This document shows positions 38,701 to 53,700 of a DNA stretch of 64,000 nucleotides, piece by piece; position 1 is the stretch's first letter, and every line of letters starts with the position of its first letter. Under the pieces are notes generated by a model. That model was not told where the DNA came from and did not search any database. It saw only the letters and a program-made list of their open reading frames with translations. The stretch spans positions 62,001-126,000 of the forward strand of contig VWZL01005154.1 in the NCBI GenBank assembly GCA_013396915.1, read 5' to 3'. Made by a program: the position numbers and the translations under genes. The stretch comes from Stercorarius parasiticus (Eukaryota; Chordata; Aves; Charadriiformes; Stercorariidae).

Positions 38701-41700
38701 TTGTTTACCTCTTGGCTACCAATGTGGGATGCAGAGGACTTGGAAGCACTGTGTGGAAATGTTTGACTTTTGAGTACTTTACAATTCAAGTATTTCTGTG
38801 ATTCCCTGTAATCTAGCATTCTAGTCTAGAGACATGTATTTCTATTTAATTGCACAAAAGTTGTACAGGTTATTCAGTAACCATGATGGAGGTGTAACAG
38901 AACTCATTTTTAATTTTAGTAAAATGTATAGAATTGGAGAAGCAACACCAGTTAGCCATTACAAAATTACAGGAACAGCTGCAGACCGAACATAACCAAC
39001 TCCTAGAAGATACGAAGATGAAAAGCCAAGAAAAAGAGCAGAGTCTTGAAAAGGAGGTAAATAAGATTTCTCTACATTTTTTGATGGTTGATTACTGTAT
39101 ATAGAATGTAACAAAAACAAGACCATATGCATATCATTTGGGTGATTTGTTTGTATTTAGGGATTTTGTTGAAAAACTAAAATGCATTTCAGGAAGTAGG
39201 TAGATAACTCTGGGATTTTCTGTAGTGGTTCAAAGTCTTTTGAATGCAATTGCCTTTGTGCAATTTAGTGCTGTTTCTTCCTCTGTATTTTTATGCTTCA
39301 TTTTCTGGTTCCTATGTTTCATTTTTATCTAGCTAATATGTTATTTTTGGCAGTGGTGGTAAATATGGCATTAGGGACAAACTCCTCTCTCTTAGAGGAG
39401 TGTGTCTAACAGTTAAGTGCTACTTGGTCTCTGGCAGCCTGGGTTGGGAACTGAGAGTCTAATTGTCACTAAGTGTTATCACCTATTTCTGACAGAATTG
39501 TCTGTTGCATATAAAATAAGCAATTAGATAAAAATTGTTTTCAAAAGGTTGGGGGTTTTGTTTGGTTTTGGATATTATTTTTTAACATATCTTCCATAGC
39601 TGGAGAAACTTCAGGTCATGCATGAAGAACTCAAGACTAGATCACAAGAAGAAATTGGGCAGCTTTGGTCTCAGCTTGATAGTACCCGAGCAAATCGGCA
39701 AGAGCTAAGTGGTATGTTCAAAACTGACACATTTTATTTTCTGCCTCTTCTTCATATAGAAATGTGCATTACTGATATGAAATACTTTTAATCGTGTACC
39801 AGAAACACATGGGTAGGTCACAGAAGTGTCAGTGGGTTGTACCCCAGTGATCTGTTTCTGAGGCGAGAGGTGAGTCAGTGTCAGATGACTAGTTGGTTTT
39901 ACATTGTCAAAAAGCATGGTATGGCTGTGGGAAAAAGCTCAATCCTATTGTTTCCCTTTCCGTTCCCACTCCGTTCCTGCACCCAATAAAAATTTTTAGT
40001 GAAAAACATACTTTTTTTTTTTATTGCAATGTCAAATTAAGTATAATGTAGTAAAAAATGGAGAAAATGCTTGTCAATGCAATAATATGCTCCTATTTGT
40101 ATTTAGTACGGAAGTGGATATGAATTCAATTGTGAAAACTGTTAATTGAAGATCACTTCATTTATGACTTCAAGTGGTTTATGTGGCAATGATATATGTT
40201 ATTTGGACATAACTAAGAGATCAGTCTGTTACAAAAAAAAAAAGGCAGAAATATTCTAAAACTGTGTGATTAGGTTATATCTTGATGTAGAAATGACTTT
40301 TTTTTCCCTTTCAGTTTTGAGGTGAGTTAAAATGCTTTTTCATTGACACTCAAAATGGTGGTTCATCATCTTCTGAAAGACTTTTAATTCTTAAATATAG
40401 AAAAACCTTGGGTTAAAGATACTCTGTTTTTAAAATAAAATAAAAATATTCAGGTGAGACTTCTGAAATCAGAATGAATTATGTTTTCCTATAAGGTTAA
40501 AAATAACCTCCTTTTTCCGTAATGATGCTTCTGTTTGAAAAAGAAACAAATTCCCTAAACCTAAAAGCAAAAAATGGAAGTAAAACATTGTGCACAGCAG
40601 TTAAATGTGAACAGTTTGGGTGTTTTTTTTGGTTTTTTTTTTTTTGTTTTGTTTTGGGTTTTTTTTGGTTTTTTTGTTTTTTTTTTAAATTAGTCTTATG
40701 TGTATCTGCATTAAACACATTAAATGTGTCGCTGTGTGCTTTATATATCTTAAGGTACCTGTTCCAAGATCTAGGTGTATTAAAACAGTGAACTGGACAG
40801 TGTAGTGATTGGAGATGACACACGTTTTCAGTTGAAATGAAGTAGAACATGTCTCAGGTGTGTGTGTGTACGCACAAAAGGATGTATAATGCATGAAAGA
40901 AGAATAATATTTTGGAAAAATAAAAAACCTAGAGACCATGATGTTAACCTTGACCATGTGTGTGTTCAGCTTGTACTGAGACTGTAACATTAGATGGCAT
41001 TCTTTATTTCTGCTGGGGTAGTTGAAGCATATTACATTTGCCTTTGGTTTTAAATGCAAATTCAAATTTTCTAAATAACTGTAAATAGCTTTTGAAGTAT
41101 AGTTAGGTTTTGTGAGGATGTGTTTTTTTTAAATTAGTTTTTTGGGTCAAAAATTGAATAAATAATTATTCTATCTAGTCAGACTTTACCTTGACTTTTT
41201 CAGATCTCTGTTTTGATATTACAAAATTATAGCAGATCGCACTTTGCTGGAATTCTTTTATTTCCTTTCTGTAGCCCCAAAATTAACCTTTCAAATACCT
41301 TTCCATGTTTCTAATAACTCACGTTCCCATTCTTTTGACCCTTTCTATTTCCTCATCTTGCTTGAGATGGTGAGACCAGAATGCAAGGTGAGGGTATCTG
41401 TTTTGATGTGTGAGATCTTAAAGGTGGAGGTGGTTTGTTTTACTCTGCTTTTCTTCACTTGAGTGATCATTTGACAATGCATTTGGATTGGTCTGAGGAC
41501 TTGTGGTGGTGGATTCAAAACATAGCAGCTGGACAATAGGATCAATGCCAGTTCAAAACTGTTAAACACTTCTCTGAGTTACTTCTGTACCGTCAGACTT
41601 TGCTGGTTAGGCAAAACCTACCCGTGCCAAAAACTACTGATGCCAGATTGGACTTCCCTTGCCTATCCCACTGGTGGTGTTAGTAGTCCCTGCTTGTCAC

Positions 41701-44700
41701 TTGATTCCTCTGGTCCCTGTGCTTGGCAACTGCTCCCTTTGGAAGCAGGCTTGAGCCATGTACTTACTTTTCTTATTCTTTCTGTTTGCATTTTGTTGTG
41801 AGAATTTTTCATACCAAGTGTGCATTTTCTGGTTTGCTACACAAAAACACTGTGACAGTCAGCTGTGTTGCTTTCTGGGTGGCATCCTCTCTTTTTATAG
41901 AATCATAGAAAGCATTGGGTTGGAAGGAACCTTTAAAGGTCATGTAGTCCAACCCCCCTGCAGTAAGCAGGGACATCTTCAACGAGATCAGGTTGCTCAG
42001 AGCTTCATCAAGCCTGGCCCTGAATGTCTCCAGGGATGGGGCCACCACCACCTCTCTGGGCAACCTGTTCCAGAGTCTCACCACCCTCATTGTAAAGAAC
42101 TTCTTCCTAATGTCTAATCTAAACCTACCCTGCTCTAGTTTAAAACCATTGTCCCTCGTCCTATCGCTGCATGCCCTTGCAGACAGCCCCTCCCCAGCTT
42201 TCTTGTAGGCCCCCTTCAGGTACTGGAAGGCTGCTATAAGGTCTCCCCTGAGCCTTCTCTTCTCCAGGCTGAACAACCCCAGCTCTCTCAGCCTGTCTTC
42301 ATAGGAGAGGAGCTCCAGCCCTCGGATCATCCTCGTGGCCCTCCTCTGGACCCAATCCAACAAGTCCATGTCCTTCTTGTGCTGAGGGCTCCAGAGCTGG
42401 ACACAGTAGCCCAGGTGGGGTCTCACGAGAGCAGAGTAGAGGGGGAGAATCACCTCTCTGGATCTGCTGGCTGTGTTTCTTTTGATGCAGCCCAGGATGT
42501 GGTCGGCCTTCTGGGCTGCGAGTGTGCATCGTTGGCTCATGTCCAGCTTTTCATCCACCAGTACCCCCAAGTCCTCTTCCGCAGGGCTGCTCTCTATCAC
42601 GTCATCCCCCAGCCTGTATTGATAACGAGGGTTGCCCCGACCCAAGTGTAGGACCTTGCACTTGGCCTTGTTGAACTTCATGAGGTTTGCTCAGGCCCAC
42701 CTCTCTAGCTCGTCCAGGTCCCTCTGGATGACATCCTGTTCCTCTGGCACATCGACCACACCACTCAGCTTAGTGTTGTCGGCAAAGTTGCTGAGGGTGC
42801 ACTTGATCCCGATGTCTAAATCATTGATGAAGATGTTGAACAGCACCGGTCCCAGTACGGATCCCTGTGGGACACCACTTGTCACCTCTCTCCATCTGGA
42901 CATTGAGCCATTGACCACCACCCTCTGGATGCGACCATCCAGCCAGTTCCTTATCCACCAAACAGTCCACCCATCAAATCCATATCTCTCCAACTTAGAG
43001 AAAAGGATGTTGTGGGGGATCGTGTCAAAGGCCTTGCAGAAATCCAGATAGATGATATCCGTAGCTCTCCCCTTGTCCACTGATGCAGTCACTCCGTTGT
43101 AGAAAGCCACCAGGTTGGTCAGGCAGGACTTGCCCCTGGTGAAGCCATGCTGACTGTCTCGAATCACCTCCATGTCTTCCATGTGCCTTAGCATAGCTTC
43201 CAGGAGGATCTGTTCCATGATCTTCCCCGGCACAGAGGTGAGGCTGATATGACGGTAGTTCCTGGGGTCCTCCTTTCTACCGTTTTTAAAAATGGGTGCA
43301 ATGTTTCCCTTTTTCCAGTTGCCAGGGACTTCACCTGACTGCCATGACTTTTCAAAGATCATGGAGAATGGCTTGGCAAGTACATCAGCCATTTCCCTCA
43401 GGACTGTAGGGTGCATCTCATCAGGTCCCATAGATTTGTGTATATTCAGGTTCCTCAGGTGGTCACGAGCCTTGCCTTCACTTGCAGTGGGAGGGACTTT
43501 GTCCTGCACGTCCCCATCTTGCAGTCCTTCAACCTAGGAGGCGTGAGGAGAGATGCTGGCAGTGAAGACGGAGGCAAAAAAATTGTTCAGAACCTCAGCC
43601 TTCTCCTTGTCTGTTGTTACCAGTTTGCCATTCTTGGTCATCAGGAAGGACACGCTTTCTTTGACCTTCCTTTTCTGGTTGGCGTACCTGTAGAAGCCTT
43701 TCGTAAATGTTTCTGAAGTTTCTCTTCTTGCATAATGTAAGCAGATACTTTTCTCCAAATTCTTTCTGGTTGAATGCAGTTCCATCTTCAGTTGATTCTG
43801 TGGAGGTTCAGCTAATTTAAGTCATCTGGGAAGCTGAGCCACCTGGGAAACTTGTTTTAATTCCCTCTCATGATTTTGTCCTGTTTCTCCCTACCTTATT
43901 CCCTTCCTGATACATTACTGCTTCTTTAATACAGATCATGGGGAAGGAAGCTCTCAAAGCATTCGTGAGTATGCTGCAATGCTGGCCACTGCCCTCACTC
44001 CGTGAAAGGAGGGTAGCTTGCTGAACTGGCCTTGATCACTGTATTCTACTGCATTCTATTCTATTTTTTCTTTTTTTGGATGGTTCTTTTTAATTCAATG
44101 AATTTAGCCTCTGCTTGAGCTATTGATGGATAGCCAGACCCATCCAGAATTGATTTTATTTTTTCTTTCTTGATTTTGTTTTCCTGCATAGATTGTGCTA
44201 AAAATGTTTTTGTTTGTTAGGTAGTTTTCCCTGGAGCAAATTAAATATTCTTGACTAAATTACTGCTTCTGGTTGCTACAACAAGCAGGTGTGAAAATTA
44301 AGCAATATTGCAGGACTTTGCATGCCAGTAGCCCAGACCTGAAGCACAAGGAAATGCAGTTTTGATTCTTGTCATAGGGATGGTTTCTCTGCATACAGTG
44401 TAAATGGAGAGCATGGCTTTACTGTCTTCTGAAGTTAATTTTCTTACGTAGTTTGTCGGATAACATTTTACTGCTATCTGAAGAACTAAAACATGGCTGA
44501 TCTTCACAGAATGACTTAGCCTAAAGATATGTACTTCTGGGTACATGGGTTGATTTTGCCTCTATTCCAGAGCTAAAAGAGCAGCTCCTGGCTCGTGCAT
44601 CGCGGGTGGAAGAAATAGAGCGTTTAAAACAAGAATTTGAACAGCAATGTCAGCAGAGAAAAATTGAGCATGAAACTGAATTGGAACAATTGAGACTTTA

Positions 44701-47700
44701 TTTTGAAGAGAAGTTAAGAGTTGCTGAAGAAAACTACAGTGAAGAATTGATGTTGCTGCATCAGAGATTGCAAGGACTGAAGGAATATTCACTCTCAGAG
44801 TTGGAAGTGAGTCAAGATGAAGCAGGTGACATCAGGTAATCCATTCTTTTTCCTTTTATCTCATGTTATGACAGCACGCTTCCATTTTTTATTTTTTTTT
44901 CATATAAAAGATGATGTTAGCCTCTAAATATATAGGGATTGGGCATGAGGTGATCTGCAGTTAGAAACCCAGCAATGGAAGTCATGAGTGTGCAGTCCTG
45001 AGCAGTTGTTACAGTTGCTCCGTGTCTACTTTCAGTACTACATTGTAAGTCAGCAAGTTATTTAACTTAATTTGTGACACATGTTGCAATCTTAAACTTT
45101 AAAACCCTTTCCTCAGTTCTGTCACAGTTTTTGAAGAGACTGCTGATAAAGAGAGAAGGGATACACTTGGTCAGCTAAATCAACAACTGGAACAATATCA
45201 GGTAATATTTTTGATAAATTAAAATTCTACTGTTCATTACATGACCTGTATGTAAATTGATGTCTGATTCCTAGCTCTTAACATATAGTTAGTTAACTTG
45301 AGACATTTATTAAGGCTTAATTGTTTTTGACAAGTATATTATAAATTATCACCTTTAATTAGTTCTCGGACTAGCATAACAGGTGAAACATAGTGTTCTG
45401 TAATTCTGTGTCTTCTGTTTGGGTTATCCCGTGCCTAGTGAGGAGCTTGTCAAAGCTCTTCCACACAAGTGCATAATTCATGGTGTTTCTCTTTTGTATA
45501 GCTTCTGTAGTAATTGTACCTTTTATTGCTGTCTGTTCTTGTCAAGCGGAGATGCGAATTTGGTCCCACTTCTATTTATGCACCTATTTTCATGTATCTT
45601 GTTGTAATTTAGGAACTTGACTTCTTTTCTCAACTTATTTGAAGTTGCCTAAGAGTTTCAAAAAGGAATTCTTTTTTTTTGGCTTTAGATTTTTATTTTT
45701 TAAATTAACTATAAAAAGAGTAATATTTTTTTATGAGGGAATGACAGTGTTGAGAGTCGATAGTTTCTCTACCCAGATGCATGTGGGACTTCCCTCTCTA
45801 TTGTACTTTAAAACAGCTCCTGAAACTCCGATCTGCCTTGTGGCATGGTTCCAGAATGCCATTCTAGTAGCAGATGGAGTGGCAAGAATGGAGCAAAACC
45901 AGCAGGGTTTTTGGAAAACAGATATGTGTGCCAAGCAGGTGCATTGTAGTGCAATTCATGTAGTGCTCTCACTGAAAGATTCTCAGCACGGTTTCTTCAA
46001 AGCTGAAGATGTTTTTCAAACTCATTTCTTACGTAGAAAGAACTTGTCTGTTTGCAGGTACAACTCAAAGAACAGCGCAGGCATGAATTAGATTCCTTAA
46101 GGTCTTCCCTTACACTTCAATATAAGGAGGATCTAATGAAAATGAAGATGGATCTGTCAGACAAATATGTAACAGAAATTGAGGAAATGAAAAGAAAGCA
46201 TTGTTTAGAACTTGAGCAGCTCCGTGCCCGACTTTCAGAAGAACATATTAAAGGTAAGATGAGTTGACAGAGTGGAAAGTAAAACAGTAAGCTGCTTGTG
46301 TGTCTTATATTTTTCTTTAAATCTTTAAAAGCTTATCTGAAGAAGGTTTTGATTTGTTACTAGTTTACTCTGAACTATGGGAACACTTAACACATGTTAA
46401 GTGCTGGCGTTGAGCACTTTGCTTTTTGACTTTTATGGGCATGTTGAGTTGCACTTCCAAATATCTGACCTGAAACTGATTATTCTGTAGTTAAACCTAC
46501 TACAGCTGTGGAGCAGTTGCTAAAAGGAGTTGATTTGGTTTACATTGTAGATGCCTAGATGGGCACTGTCAATTCCTGAATTAATATTTATTTGAAAATG
46601 TCTTAGTGTTGTCCATTAGCGATGTTAAATTCTCTTGTATTTGCATGAAATAGCCAGTCCTCAGTCTGTTCTGTAGAGGAGACCCACTTCTATGTTCTGT
46701 ACCTCTCTTGCCTGTGTTCCTTTTGTGGGTTTGAGAGTGCTCTGCTCATTTAACATTAATATTTCTTTTTTCTCCTTTGTTTTCCCCTAGTTGGCATACA
46801 TATTGAGATTAATTTTTCAAAGAGGGGGAAGTATCTAGGGCGAGCAGAATTTGTAATAGGTACCTTTTGCTGTAGAGTTCAGGTTACAGTTATTCCTATG
46901 GCTAAATTTAATGAGGCTTCTTGTGTGGTCATGGCTTTATGTAATTTCTTAACAGTTGCTGCTTTTCTTGGAGTTGTAATTTGTAGAAACATACTGCCTT
47001 GTACTGGTTCAATATGAAATGCATATATTGTTGAGATGCAGGTAAGGGATTATGGCAATTCTTGTGTCTGCAACCTCTTCCTGGGAGCACAGCATGATAC
47101 ACAAACATTTGAACTCATCATCCATCACTTACAGTTAGCTATGTAACACACAGACCTATAACTGTATTCCGCTGTATGTCAGTTAAAAGGTTCAGTACAA
47201 CTTTTTAAATTTGCAGTTATACTTCTTATCTTCACTTATTTATTTATACTACTGAACAGTATATCAAAACTTCTTAACTTAGAATGTTTAGAGGTTTGTC
47301 CCATCTGATTTTTGGGGAAATGCCTTGCATAAATAGTATGTGCAAAAGGGGAGATAAAACTTGCATAAATCTGCTATTACATTGTCCAAAAAGAAAGTCG
47401 GCTCCTGTGGCTGTTGCTTACAGGAGGGAGGTCCTGCCACAGGTTTCATGATCCTTCCCCATTATTCTGTCTGATAAGTTTCAAAGGTGATGATAAAGTG
47501 GAACAGAGTACAAAATCATGCTGATATAGGGACTCTTTGATAAACTATTGATAAACTCCACATCTGACAACATTCAGCTTTATTTCTTTGCATTCATAGG
47601 ACCTGTTAAAAGAAAATAAATTCCAGAATGTCATTTTGTTTGGTTTGAGATTTTTTTCTTTTTTTCCTCCCCGGGCCCCGCCAGACATCACCAAACTGCA

Positions 47701-50700
47701 CCTACAGAGTGCTCAAGACGCAGCACATCAAGTTGAAATGGAGGTGGCTGAGCGAGTGTCTGTGCTAGAGGAAGAGCACAAAGCTAAGCTCTCTCTCCTT
47801 CACTCTGAGAAACAGTGTATTGCAGAGCTTTTGGAAGAAATAAAGCATTTAAAGGGAGAGATGACTAAACAAAAAGATTTTTCTGTGCAGAATGAAAAGC
47901 ATCTGAAAGAGGAAATGGAAAAGGTAATTCTATTTACAGTACTGTTTTCTATAGAGTTGGTCAAGCTTAGATCTGTTAGGAAGTCCAAGGGAGGTGGCCT
48001 TTCTTCTAGTGGGCAGTGTTCCTGCCTCTAATGGAAGGTGTCCCTGCCCATGGCAGGGGCATTGGAACTACATGATCTCTAAGGTCCGTTCTAACCTAAA
48101 CCATTCTATGAGATAGAAGCAGCACTTCTCTTTAAATGTGCCTAGTTTAGTGATACTAGCTTCAGCTTTAAATGGACTTCCACAGATACACACAAATATG
48201 GGAATATGAGACTGAAGTTTAAAGTACTTTAGTGTTAAACATTTAGTTCCTCTGCAGACAAATTTTTCTTTTAAGAGCAGTGATAGCGTGGGAAGGTGGG
48301 TGCCTCAAGGGTTGATCCAGTCCACCTTTTATATTGATGTGGGTCAAGCATGCGTATACCACTTCAGTACAGGCATGTACAAAAGGTCCTCATCCTGAAC
48401 ATCTCCGTGCAGCACATCTTAGTGTCCTGGTGCAAAAGTAACATGATGCATTTGCATATTGTTACATGGTAATGGAGAATTCAGCAGAAAGCACTGTGGC
48501 AGGTGGAAAAAGCCCCTGATGAATAGGTCCCTTCTAAGAAATTTCTGATTTCAATAGGACTGTCTTTTGAAGCAAATAGCGAGGAAATAATTTTTCAGAC
48601 TATTTTATGAGGGAAGAAGAAAGAATCGGACAACAGATTTCTGCTCTTGGTTTTTTTTGGTGTAGCTCTTATACCTTCACTGTCAAAGTCTTAGAGTTGA
48701 AAGAATCGTATCAGGCACCTTCCCTTTTACCTGTTAAATCAGCTGTCCCATCTGAGGATAAATTTATATTGGATGTTAATTCATTGTTTCATTTGTTCTG
48801 ATATTTGAATGCTTACGAGAGTCAGATGGATGAAGCTCTCATTTATCAAGTCCTCCTTTCCTCCCTTTTTAAAGAGAGATAGGTATGTGTATCCTTTTCC
48901 AGACTTAAAAACTGGTGGAGAAGGCCAGAGAAAACCGTTGCAGACTGTTTGTAGATAACACGGAGACTCATCTGAAGCTTCCAGTAGTGAAGCTTTCAAT
49001 ACTGCTAGTCTACTCTTACCACCTGCAGTATCTTGTTTGTGGCACTGCTGGCTGGGTAAAAGATAAGCGTATACAGAATGCAGTATTTGAAATGAGACCG
49101 TACCACATGCTGATCCACTGTCTGGAAATAGATATTTTTGTTTGCCTTCTGGTCTCTCGCTCTCAGAAACAGAGCAAACCAATTTCCTCAATTGCCCCTG
49201 TATTTCCAGTGCCCGACTCCCTGCCCCCCCCCAAGTTTTCATGGATTGTGTATTAATCAAAATCTGGGGGTTTTGCATTTCTTTTCTGCCTCTTCATTTA
49301 GGCTGTAGCATAAATGAATGCTTAAATATCTGTTCAAAACAAAACTTCCAAATGATAAATGAAGAGTATGCTTCACAGGATGCTCCGATGTGATCTCTTA
49401 TTAGCTTTTAATTTTCTTTTAAGAGGTTACCCTGTTGTTTCCTTAGTTTACTATTTATTTTTTTTACCTGTTTATATCTAGTGTATTTTTAGAGTATTTT
49501 TTTCCTTTTGTCATTGAGCAATCACTTGGTGCTTTGGCTTCTGTTTTTATGCTACATGCTTTTCATGTTGCTTTTATGCTGTGCATGAGATCATGGTCTT
49601 GGACACTGCATATAAAAAACCACTGGAACATATAAGGAGAGGAGAGGTTTGAAAGAGATTTTTAATCATGCACAATATAAATACCTAAGGTGCCCATGGC
49701 TTTATAAGTTGAACTTCTGAAATGAAGAAAAGTGTCCCCAAGAGAAAAAACAACATATAGACCATATTAATTGTAGAATTTTCCCTTAATTTTTTCTTAT
49801 CTACCTTACTCCAGTTAATTCTTAATAGTGCATTGAATTCAAGTACCAGTAAGTCGACATTTCAGCCTTACTTTTATTTGGAAGGTGACTTCACTGCAAG
49901 AACTTAATATCTTCAAAACCTTAAATGCCTGAGAACCTTCACTTCACGCACTTCAGTTTGGTTTTGGTATTTTATACATTTTTTTAATAACTGTGTCCAC
50001 AGGTAAAATATAAAATTGCTGAGGATCACAAGAATAAATTAAGAGAAGCCAGAGAAGAAATCCAGAAACTAGAGACTATGTACAAAGAAAAAGAGAAGAA
50101 ATGGAAATGTGAAAGTGAGGACCAGAGAACCCTAACAGAAGAGAAGTTATCATTGTTACGTATAGAACTGCAAAATAGAGCAGAATACGAGAAGCAGAAA
50201 TTACAAAAGGAGTTTGAACTTCGTGAAGCTGAAATGAATCAGCTTCAAGATAACCAAGCTGCCAAAATTCTAGAATTGGAGAAGTTGGTAAAAGAGCAGC
50301 AAAAAATTTTGCAGCAACTAGAGGACAGCCTTGCATGTGCACAGAAATCTCAGGAGCAGTATGACAGTGACCTGCAGGCAGCCAGAGCGCTCATGGCAAA
50401 AGAAATGGAAAAGGCCACACTTTGTCTGCAGGAAGAATGTGAACTGAAACTTATGGAAGCACAAAACAAGTAAGTTCTGAGTATTTGATCACTTTCACTT
50501 ACTAGTTCAGTCATTTTTATTGTTATTTCTTCTTATTTTAAACTTAATGAGTCATAGTCATGTAGGCTTGTCACGTGATGGCACCAGCTAACTTACATAT
50601 GTAAAGCTTACTCTAGCAAGGAACAGTAATGCTGTCCATTATGGTGTGCTATAGAATCTTGCTTCATGTAGATACATTTAATCTAGTCTAGCAAATCAAA

Positions 50701-53700
50701 TAAAGTGTAGTCAAGTTCTGCCTGTTACAGTTAAGAATACAACACACAGCTGAAAAATCATATACTGCCCTTGGAGGAGGGGAAGTGTTACAGGACATGT
50801 AAGTGGAAAAATTCTTTATGTTTTTTCAAGTGTTTTCAAATAGTTCAAATGAATTTGAGCACGTTTTTCCTGGTGAATAAAGCTTGTGTTATCCACCGAA
50901 CACTGAGGCTGATGGGCTGCATATGGTATTCTTCAGTTCTGGTTAGAAATGAAGGTTTCAACTGCTTGGTTTTTCCTCTCCTTCCTATCCCTATTGGTTT
51001 TAGTGTATTAAAGGAAATATTCAAACAATTATGTGTTTGTATTTGCATGCATTGCTTCAAATTTATCCCTTTTTTCCTCCCCAAATGTACACTCATACAA
51101 CAAGACTGGGGAAATAATTACAGTAAGAAAACACTGAAAGCTGAAAATTAGCCTTTAAATAACCAATCACTTTTTAATTATTGGTGTCTGTATCCAAAAA
51201 GACTATAGTTAATGGTTATGGTAAATTGCACCATGTCAGGAGGAGCCCCCAAGTGTTCCACATACACTTCCACAGTGGTTTGTCTCAGTCTTAACCACAT
51301 GTTTTTAGATGTTTCTTATGACTGTTTACTTGCAAACAACGCATTTGAGATGTAGACAATGTGTATACTGTGTCCTAGATGTTCTCATATGGCAGTATTT
51401 TCTCAGAGAACAATGTTTGTATGTTGCTCTGTATTAGTGAGTAATTTAATAGGGGTTACAGTCTACCTAGTAATAATGAGATACTACCAAGTGACATTGC
51501 ATAAACCTTTAATTATGTGGCTATGAAATCATCTTTGTGGGTTTTTTTTTAATTAGGTCTGTATTTGAAACATAGAGTAAAACTTGTGGAAGCTAAGTAA
51601 GGCCTACTTATTTTTCTTTGGTTTTTATTTATTATTTATTTTTTTAAGTGGTTTTTTTTGACAATATTCTCTTAACTTTCTTGGAAATCATATAGGTTTA
51701 TGGAGGAACACAAAGCTGTGACTCAGAAATTCACAACTGAGCAAGAGACTCTTCTCCAAGAGCTGAAAAAGAAACATGTCGATGAGCTTGAACTCCAAAG
51801 TCAGCAGTTACAGGAGAAGCATAAGCAACAAATTTTGTCTCTTACAGCTGAGTTTCAGGCAAAGCACCAAGCTGAAATTGAGACCCTTAAATCTACACTA
51901 GAAAGTAAACAGCAGAATCAGCTTGAAGCTTGTGTTGCTGAACTACAGACAAAGCATCAGGCACAAATTGATGAGCTGGAGTCTAAACACTTATCAAATC
52001 TGGATTCTCTGGAGTCGTCCTACCTGTCTGAAATTCAGAATATAAGGGATGAACACAGTCAGGCTCTTGAGAAGCTACAGGTGCAGTACACAGAACAGCT
52101 CCATGAAAAGGATAAAATGGATCAAGCGCGCTTGGTTGAGGAGATAGAGATGTTGAAATTAAAGCATGCTGAAGAACTTCAGCTTTCCCAAAATAATTTG
52201 AAAATTGAGCTAGCTACTGTTCACATGGAAAAACTTAAAGCCATGGCTGTTGAAGCAGAAGAAGTTCATAAGGTGAGCCAAAGAAAAATTGGCATAGAAG
52301 GTGAAATTTCATGGTACGTTTTGTGGCATCACCTTTTCCCTCGTTCTTGGTCTGTGTTTCTACAACCTCCTTTGTGCCAGCACTAACACTTTTCTGTGGC
52401 CAATGTCCATATTGTCAGCTGAAATAGGAAACTGAGGTTGAAAATTAAGTCATAGAATCATAGAATGGTTTGGGTTAGAAGGGACCTTAAAGATCATCTA
52501 GTTCCAACCGCCTGCCATAGCCAGGGACACCTCCCACTAGACTAGGTTGCTCAAAGCCCCATCCAGCCTGGCCTTGAACACTTACAGGGATGGGGCATCC
52601 ACAGCTTCTCCAGGCAACCTGTGCCACTGCCTCACCACCCTCACAGTTAAGAATTTCTTCCTAACACCCAATCTAAATCTACCCTCTTCCAGTTTGAAGC
52701 CATTACCCCGTATCCTATCATTACACTCCCTGGTAAAGAGTCCCTCCCCATCTTTCCTGTAGGTCCCCTTTAGGCACTGGAAGGCTGCTGTAAGGTCTCC
52801 CTGGAGCCTTCTCTTCTCCAGGCTGAGCAACCCCAACTGTCTCAGCCTGTCCTCATAGCATAGGTGCCCCAGCCCTCTGATCATCCTCGTGGCCCTCCTC
52901 TGGACCTGTTCCAACAGGTCCATGTCCTTCTTGTGCTGAGGGCTCCAAAGCTGGATGCAGTACTCCAGGTGGGGTCTCACGAGAGCGGAGCAGAGGGGCA
53001 GAATCACCTCCCTCAACCTGCTGGCCACGGTTCTTTTGATGCAGCCCAGGATGCGGTTGGCTTTCTGGGCTGCAAGTGCACATTGCTGGCTCACGTTGAG
53101 CTTCTTGTCCACCAGTACCCCCAAGTCCTTCTCCTCAGGGCTGCTCTCAAGCCATTCTCTGCCCAACCTGTATTTGTGCCTGGGATTGCCATGACCCATG
53201 TGCAGGACCTTGCACATGGCCTTGTTGAACTTCAAGAGGTTCGCTTGGGCTCACCTCTCGAGTCTGTCAAGGTCCCTCTGAATGGCATCCCTTCCCTCCA
53301 GCGTGTAACTCCGTCTGTCATTCCACCCCCTCCCCCTGAATGCTCAGACTAATGAGTTTTCTATCTCAGTGTGTGGGAAAACTACAAATGAAGTAAATAT
53401 TTTTAACATAATTCAGATTGGAGGTTAGCCATTTTGTGGCTCAGAGCTTCTCTGCCTGATAGAGTTACCATGTAACTTCAGAACTGATTAAAACAAAGTA
53501 AATGTAATTCTCTAAGTTAAGCTACATCTGTAGGAATCCAAAGATCCTCCCTACTAGCACAGTCTCGAGGGGAAGAATAGAAGAAAGGTATCTCTAAAGG
53601 TCCCAGATGGGATTCTGGGAGCAGGTCATGGGTGAGTGGACCTTGTCTTAAGGCCTTTAACAGAAGTCCATAGCTTTACTCTCGACAGGGCAGAGATGTG

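Noticed and set aside
40497..40850. Lys/Asn-rich and Phe-rich open frames on opposite strands
   Set aside because: Both are produced by the T-rich tract at about 40621-40686.
41993..43716. Plus-strand open frames across the long CR1 copy
   Set aside because: They are the complement of CR1 ORF2; the minus-strand frame carries the recognisable reverse-transcriptase motifs.
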